The notes under the pieces: model-generated | What the model was told of the DNA's origin: nothing | Database searches by the model: none | The model's input: only the letters and a program-made list of their open reading frames with translations | DNA from: Fidelibacterota bacterium | Lineage (GTDB): Bacteria > Fidelibacterota > Marinisomatia > SCGC-AAA003-L08 > D37C17 | Length of the DNA stretch: 11,456 nt | NCBI GenBank assembly: GCA_002704685.1 | Contig: PAHD01000007.1 | Location: 56,421 to 67,876, forward strand | Direction of reading: 5' to 3' | Position numbers and translations under genes: made by a program | Shown: positions 6,599 to 11,456 of the stretch, piece after piece | Layout: each line of letters starts with the position of its first letter | Position numbering within the stretch: position 1 is the stretch's first letter

Positions 6599-9193
6599 TT
6601 TTATCATTCTTTCCATAATTTTAAATCCTTTGTTTAATATATCATCTAACAAAAAACTTTTATCAAGTTTTAATATTGCCATATGCCTTGAACCGCCACC
6701 ATTAATATCAAGTTGTGATGCTAATTTTTTTACTATATCTCCCGCACTAAAAGATTGACCTAAATCTTTTGTTATGGAGCAAACAATCATATTTTGATTA
6801 TTAAAATTTAAACCAACAAGTCCAATACCATTATTTTTAAGATTATCTCTAATTAAATCAGATAAGATATTTGGCTTGATATTTAAGCTGAAACTATCGG
6901 TAAAAATAAAAAAATTATCAAGCTTTATTTTCTTTTGTTCAATTAAATTTTTTATTTTAGATTTTGATTCTTTAACATTCAAACCATCTATCTCTTTTTT
7001 ATATTTTTTATTAGATGATAAAATATTTTCTACCTTATTAACCATATCTTTTTCATTACACATTAAAATATTTTTAATTTCATACAAAAGATTATTTTTT
7101 TCTCTTAAATAAGAAAAAGCATAACTACCTGTCAAAGCTTCGATTCGTCTAACACCAGATGCTAAAGAGCTTTCTGAAATAATTTTAAAAAGACCTATTT
7201 CAGAAGTTCTATCTACATGAGTACCACCACACAGCTCTTTTGAAAATCCTTCAACATTTACAACTCTAACATTATCACCGTATTTTTCTCCAAAAAGTGC
7301 TTCTGCACCATCAGATTTAGCATCTGAATACTTTTTTATATCAATATCTAATGCAATATTTTTTTTGATAGTATTATTTACAATATCTTCAATTTCATTT
7401 AACTCAGATTGATTAATTTTTTTATAGTAGGTTAAATCAAATCTTAAATAATTATAAGATACTAAAGAACCTGCTTGCTGCACATCATTACCTAAGACAA
7501 TCTTTAAAGCTTTATGCAATAAATGTGTTGCAGTATGATTTTTTTTTATAAAGTTTCTTCGTTCTGTATTAATTTCAACATTAACTTTATCTTTAAAGTC
7601 TTTTTTTATTTTTCCTTTTTCAAAATATCCAAAATGACAGATATCATCACCATACTTATAAGTATCTGAAACAATAAACGTAAAATTATCATTTGATATA
7701 GTCCCTATATCGCCAATTTGCCCTCCAGATTCTGCATAAAAAGGTGTTTTATCAAGAACAATTTCATAACTATCAGCACTTTGCCTATATTTCATAATAT
7801 TTGAATTAGAATTTGATGATTCATAACCAATAAAATTTGAATTTTTATTTGTATTTTTTAAAATAGTCCAATCAATTTTTTGATTATCGAGTATAAATTT
7901 ATTGGATTGTCTAGCTTTATCCTTTTGTTTATTCATTAAAAAATGAAATTTATCTTCATCTATACTTATTTTTTTTTCTTGAGCCAATAGTTGAGTTAAA
8001 TCTAAAGGAAATCCGTAGGTATCATAAAGCTTAAAAACATCTTCACCAGATATTTGATTTCCATTTAATTCAGAACAAATCTCTTCAAATATTATAAGTC
8101 CTCTATCAAGGGTTTTACCAAAGGATTCTTCTTCTGATTTAATAACTTTAACTACATAATCTTTTTTATCAATCAACTCTGGATATGAATCACCTAAAAT
8201 ACTTATCAATGTATCATAAAGTAAATAAATAAAAGATTGCTTTATTCCTAAAACTCTTCCAAATCTAGCCGCTCTTCTTAAAACTCTCCTAACAACATAT
8301 CCCCTGCCTTCATTTGAAGGCATAATCCCATCAGATATCGAAAAAGAAACCATTCGTAGATGATCAGCTATTACTCTATGAGGAACACCATTATCAAAAC
8401 TATAGTTTTTATTTGATATTTTTACAATATGTTCAATTATTGGATAAAATAAATCAGTCTTATAATGATCATCTAAATTATTTAATGTAGACACCATTCT
8501 TTCAAGACCTAATCCTGTATCAACATGCTTTGATGGTAAATCTTCAAGCTTTCCATTTTCCAACCTATTATATTGCATAAAAACTAAATTCCATAGCTCA
8601 CGATATTCGTCAGTTCTATTTACTCCATCTTTACTCTGCTTATCAAGCTGACCAATATAATAATGAATCTCTGAACATGGACCACAAGGACCAGTATCCC
8701 CCATTTCCCAAAAATTTTCTTTATTTCCAAATTTCAAAATTCTATTTGGATCTATATCTGTAAATTTTTCCCATATTTCTTTAGATTCGTTATCGTCTTC
8801 ATAAATAGTAACCCATAGTCTTTTTTTATCCAATTTCCATATATCTGTTAATAATTCCCATGACCATATAATAGATTCTTTTTTGTAATAATCACCAAAT
8901 GACCAATTACCTAACATCTCAAAAAAAGTATGATGATATAAATCTACACCTACTTCTTCTAAATCGTTATGCTTTCCACTTACTCTGATACATTTTTGAG
9001 AATTAACAGCTCTTTTAAAATCAGCTGTTTTTTTATCTAAAAAAATATCTTTAAACTGATTCATGCCAGCATTTGTAAATAACAAAGTAGGATCATCAGA
9101 AGGAAATACAGAAGAACTTCTTACAAACTTATGTGATTTGGCTGCAAAAAAATCAATGAAATCTTTTCTTATTTTTTGCGAACTTAATTTCAT
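6587..9193 (-). CDS. alaS: Alanyl-tRNA synthetase
   Basis: Class II synthetase charging tRNA-Ala, in the cytoplasm. The 868 residues are near the E. coli length of 876. Catalytic core 1-240: RAVNSQKCIR (61-70, motif 2), the HHTFFEMLGNWSFGDYY block (87-103), GDTGPCGPCSEIHY (165-178) and GLGLERM (227-233, motif 3). The tRNA recognition domain follows, with RGYVVRRVLRRAARFGR (297-313). The editing domain keeps the zinc ligands H553 and H557 in HTATH and C655 and H659 in CGGTH, so it should clear Ser and Gly mischarging. The C-terminal DHHA1-type domain ends with GGGSRHMA (832-839), where most bacteria have GGGGGRPDMAQAGG; the second glycine pair is missing, a mild divergence. The start ATG overlaps the stop of the barrel protein gene by one base (TAATG). 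The end overlaps gcvPB by 11 bases. Confidence 0.98.
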   Translation of the reverse strand: MKLSSQKIRKDFIDFFAAKSHKFVRSSSVFPSDDPTLLFTNAGMNQFKDIFLDKKTADFKRAVNSQKCIRVSGKHNDLEEVGVDLYHHTFFEMLGNWSFGDYYKKESIIWSWELLTDIWKLDKKRLWVTIYEDDNESKEIWEKFTDIDPNRILKFGNKENFWEMGDTGPCGPCSEIHYYIGQLDKQSKDGVNRTDEYRELWNLVFMQYNRLENGKLEDLPSKHVDTGLGLERMVSTLNNLDDHYKTDLFYPIIEHIVKISNKNYSFDNGVPHRVIADHLRMVSFSISDGIMPSNEGRGYVVRRVLRRAARFGRVLGIKQSFIYLLYDTLISILGDSYPELIDKKDYVVKVIKSEEESFGKTLDRGLIIFEEICSELNGNQISGEDVFKLYDTYGFPLDLTQLLAQEKKISIDEDKFHFLMNKQKDKARQSNKFILDNQKIDWTILKNTNKNSNFIGYESSNSNSNIMKYRQSADSYEIVLDKTPFYAESGGQIGDIGTISNDNFTFIVSDTYKYGDDICHFGYFEKGKIKKDFKDKVNVEINTERRNFIKKNHTATHLLHKALKIVLGNDVQQAGSLVSYNYLRFDLTYYKKINQSELNEIEDIVNNTIKKNIALDIDIKKYSDAKSDGAEALFGEKYGDNVRVVNVEGFSKELCGGTHVDRTSEIGLFKIISESSLASGVRRIEALTGSYAFSYLREKNNLLYEIKNILMCNEKDMVNKVENILSSNKKYKKEIDGLNVKESKSKIKNLIEQKKIKLDNFFIFTDSFSLNIKPNILSDLIRDNLKNNGIGLVGLNFNNQNMIVCSITKDLGQSFSAGDIVKKLASQLDINGGGSRHMAILKLDKSFLLDDILNKGFKIMERMIKNDN

Positions 9194-10707
9194 TAGAAAA
9201 TTACTTGAGTTTCAATCTGAGTTGTTTTAACAGGTCTAAATCCATCATTTTCAAAGATATATGATTTTCTTCCTTTTAAAATTAAAACCATATTATCAGC
9301 CATCTCAACACCTATATTATATCCAAATAAGGTGTTTTCATCAGGTTTAAAACTGAACGGCTTGTCTGAATAGCTTTGCTGATAGAAAATTTCTGCAATT
9401 CTAACTTTTTGAATGATTGATGTATCTATATCAAGCTTTGTGTAAAAAGTACTATTTTGATCAGATTTGTAATCATTTATACTATTATCCCATTTATCAC
9501 CATTCATGTATTGATACATCATTTCTAGCTGAAAAATTTTGAGAAAATTACTTATTATGGTAAGATTGGCACCTCTAGATTTACCATATAGATATAGCTT
9601 ATCTTCTTTTGTAACAACTACATTTGATCCATCTTTTTGAACAACCATAGCTCTAGTATGGTCATAATTTTGATCCCAATAATTAAACAGATAATTTTCT
9701 GAATTTTGTCTTAAATCTAGAGATAGAGTCACTTTATCCCAATCTGCAGTAAAACCAATAGGAATAAAACCAAATCCTAATCTATCATCAAAACTATTAT
9801 AATTATCTGTTTCAGTTTCAGGATTGTAAGGATTTAAGGTTTCACCAGAAAGCTGTGAAAACTCAGAAAATAACTTCATTCTATTATTAAGATTATATGT
9901 TAAACCTAAAGAAATACCTGCAACTTGATTTTTATCATTTAAATCTAATAGATTTGAATAATTTTCCATTTCAGATTCAGCAGCTTCAATCATGCCTTGA
10001 CAATCAGAAACTTGAGAGTCACAAAATTCGTTCAACATATTTATAAATGTTTCATTGACATGCCATTGACTAGAATCATTCGCATAGTCAGGCTCAACAA
10101 AATCAGGATAACCATCTCTATCAGAGTCTAACAATCCTTTTCTCTGGTTAGGATCAATAACTAGACTAAATGAAAAATCAACGTTTTTAACATATTCAAA
10201 ACTTCCTCCTAAAGCAAATAATCCAGGCTCTCTAGCTTCTTTTAAATCACTATGCACAAATTGAAACTTAAAGTTTTGAAAATTATAATTAAAATTGATA
10301 CCAGTTCTTCTAACTCTTGGATAATCCATTATATTTGAATAACCATTTACAAGTGATCCATTTCCTAAAGTTATTGATGGTAATGAACCCACCCTAAAAT
10401 ATAAATCATCTGCAGGAACGCCCCATCTTAAATAATAAATTTTATCTACCAAGGTTTTATATACATCTTTTGATGATGAAAAATTCCAATTCTCATCGTA
10501 TAAATTTCCATCTTGATCGAAATAAAAGTATAAATCAAGACCCAAACCAACTTTACCAAAAATTAATTCTGGTCTTAATGAAAATTGATTATAAACTTGA
10601 TTATTAATTGTTACAGAACCAAATGAACCGGTATATACTGGATCAATATCTTGAGTAAGTAAGTGACTAAATAATATTACAATTAAACTAATTTTATTTT
10701 TAAACAT
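9193..10707 (-). CDS. Secreted outer-membrane beta-barrel-like protein of unknown function
   Basis: 504 residues with an N-terminal signal peptide (KNKISLIVILFSHLL, 3-17) and many short alternating polar/aromatic strands. The last residue is Phe (IETQVIF), as in outer-membrane beta-barrel proteins recognised by BamA. A conserved-looking stretch at 106-140 (VGSLPSITLGNG, YPRVRRTGIN) is followed by barrel strands. Between about 184 and 262 lies a hydrophilic insert with DSDRDGYPD (194-202), like thrombospondin type 3 calcium loops (DxDxDGxxD), then a probable helix with Cys229 and Cys236, the only two cysteines, which could form a disulfide. I cannot name a family or substrate. It sits between tkt (2-base gap) and alaS (1-base overlap) and is probably co-transcribed with them. 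The style recalls proteins of Marinimicrobia/FCB bacteria, but that is recollection rather than a search. Confidence 0.75.
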   Translation of the reverse strand: MFKNKISLIVILFSHLLTQDIDPVYTGSFGSVTINNQVYNQFSLRPELIFGKVGLGLDLYFYFDQDGNLYDENWNFSSSKDVYKTLVDKIYYLRWGVPADDLYFRVGSLPSITLGNGSLVNGYSNIMDYPRVRRTGINFNYNFQNFKFQFVHSDLKEAREPGLFALGGSFEYVKNVDFSFSLVIDPNQRKGLLDSDRDGYPDFVEPDYANDSSQWHVNETFINMLNEFCDSQVSDCQGMIEAAESEMENYSNLLDLNDKNQVAGISLGLTYNLNNRMKLFSEFSQLSGETLNPYNPETETDNYNSFDDRLGFGFIPIGFTADWDKVTLSLDLRQNSENYLFNYWDQNYDHTRAMVVQKDGSNVVVTKEDKLYLYGKSRGANLTIISNFLKIFQLEMMYQYMNGDKWDNSINDYKSDQNSTFYTKLDIDTSIIQKVRIAEIFYQQSYSDKPFSFKPDENTLFGYNIGVEMADNMVLILKGRKSYIFENDGFRPVKTTQIETQVIF

Positions 10708-10709
10708 AT

Positions 10710-11456
10710 CTATAAATCTAATTTCTTCAATATTTTATTATAAATATTATCAGGAGTAATCCCAAAATGTTCAGCAACATCAGCTCCAGGTCCAGATTCA
10801 CCAAAAGTATTAATACCGATATTAAGACCAAATCTTCCTGTATACTTTTGCCAACCATCAGTAGTACCTGACTCGATAGAGACTAATAATGTTTTTGAAT
10901 CACATTTCAGGACAGATTTTTTGTAGTTTAAATCTTGTTCCTCAAATAATTCCCAACAACAAAGATTAACAACTTTTACATTAAAATCATTTAATAAAAG
11001 TTTTTTTACTTCCAATGCTACCCAAACCTCTGAACCTGTAGCAAAAATCAAAATATCCGGCTTATCACAATCACTAATAATATAACCACCTTTTTCTATA
11101 TTTGAAAAATGGGCATATTCATTTCTATCAATAACGGGAACTGACTGTCTTGTTAAAAGAACTAAAGAAGGTCGATTTTTTTGCTCAAATGCAATTTTTG
11201 AAGCAACAACTGCTTCATTAGCATCAGCTGGACGTAAAACTAGTAAATTAGGTATATTTCTATATGACATCAAGTGCTCAATTGGTTGATGTGTTGGACC
11301 ATCTTCACCAACATAAATTGAATCATGTGTGTATTCAGAAATACAAGGTAAACCTTGGAGTGCTCTTAATCTAATAGCGGGCCTTTCATAATCAGCAAAA
11401 ACAAAGAATGTTGCACCAAAAGGAAATAATCCTCCATGTTGAGCAATACCATTATT
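10710..11456 (-). CDS. tkt: Transketolase, C-terminal part (5' end outside window)
   Basis: The frame is open to the window edge; 248 residues plus TAG are present, about the last 40% of a 660-residue enzyme. Transketolase moves two-carbon ketol units between sugar phosphates with thiamine diphosphate (pentose phosphate pathway). The visible part covers the end of the pyrimidine-binding domain and the C-terminal domain. HDSIYVGEDGPTHQP (fragment 44-58) carries counterparts of E. coli H461, D469 and H473 (here H44, D52, H56). LLTRQSVP has R103, matching the phosphate-binding R520. FATGSEVWVA and the late TFGESGPG block match the family's C-terminal domain. A TTG at 11271-11273 can be read as a start, but family similarity continues upstream from it (NGIAQHGG at the edge), so the gene is simply cut by the window. 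The stop is 2 bases before the next ATG. Confidence 0.96.
   Translation of the reverse strand, partial: NNGIAQHGGLFPFGATFFVFADYERPAIRLRALQGLPCISEYTHDSIYVGEDGPTHQPIEHLMSYRNIPNLLVLRPADANEAVVASKIAFEQKNRPSLVLLTRQSVPVIDRNEYAHFSNIEKGGYIISDCDKPDILIFATGSEVWVALEVKKLLLNDFNVKVVNLCCWELFEEQDLNYKKSVLKCDSKTLLVSIESGTTDGWQKYTGRFGLNIGINTFGESGPGADVAEHFGITPDNIYNKILKKLDL

Noticed and set aside
6876..7112. Open frame of 78 codons on the plus strand
   Set aside because: It is antisense to the C-terminal part of alaS; its Phe/Leu/Ser/Lys-rich composition is what the reverse complement of Lys/Asn-rich coding sequence gives.
10710..11273. Separate 187-residue gene starting at TTG 11271-11273
   Set aside because: The frame continues upstream to the window edge with clear transketolase sequence (THQPIEH, HDSIYVGEDGP, NGIAQHGG), so it is an internal Leu codon of a partial tkt.
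1..11456. Stop-codon reassignment, because the eight visible gene ends use only TAA and TAG
   Set aside because: Trp is encoded by TGG throughout and no conserved gene contains an in-frame TGA; low use of TGA is expected in an AT-rich genome.

Overview
The window is a very AT-rich (by eye well under one-third G+C), gene-dense piece of a bacterial chromosome. Every gene lies on the minus strand, so transcription runs from the high-coordinate end to the low one. No tRNA, rRNA, CRISPR array, insertion sequence or intergenic region longer than about 32 bases is visible. Neighbouring genes overlap by 1 or 11 bases, or are separated by 2, 3, 27 or 32 bases. Clear Shine-Dalgarno sequences are mostly absent. 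The lysine, asparagine and isoleucine-rich proteins, the tight packing and an outer-membrane beta-barrel protein with a C-terminal Phe suggest a streamlined Gram-negative-type marine bacterium. The barrel protein and the mix of families remind me of Marinimicrobia (SAR406) or the wider Bacteroidetes/FCB group. This is inference; no phylogeny could be run.

In order of transcription, from 11456 down to 1, the genes are: (1) the C-terminal part of transketolase, cut by the window edge; (2) a secreted outer-membrane beta-barrel-like protein of unknown function with a hydrophilic insert carrying a calcium-type Asp motif; (3) complete alanyl-tRNA synthetase alaS; (4) gcvPB, subunit 2 of the two-subunit glycine decarboxylase P-protein; (5) ridA, the enamine/imine deaminase; (6) a small signal-peptide-bearing protein resembling DUF5683, whose frame is broken at a run of seven A; (7) purF, amidophosphoribosyltransferase; (8) a polytopic membrane protein with UbiA-like topology but degenerate Asp motifs; (9) an exonuclease-DinG helicase fusion, cut by the other window edge before its last helicase motifs.

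Most genes are core housekeeping: pentose phosphate and one-carbon metabolism, purine synthesis, translation and DNA repair. They do not form one pathway but appear to share one long transcript. RidA next to a PLP enzyme (GcvPB) is a sensible metabolic pairing, and glycine cleavage supplies one-carbon units used in purine synthesis.

The most noteworthy feature is at 4642-4725. A short signal-peptide reading frame starts inside the end of ridA and ends at a UAA directly after the in-phase heptamer A AAA AAA. A -1 shift there, or one more A, joins it to the downstream 80-codon frame and yields a coherent secreted protein of about 123 residues. This is either a recoding site, a real disruption or a homopolymer sequencing error. 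I see no evidence for a defence system, mobile element or novel multi-gene system.
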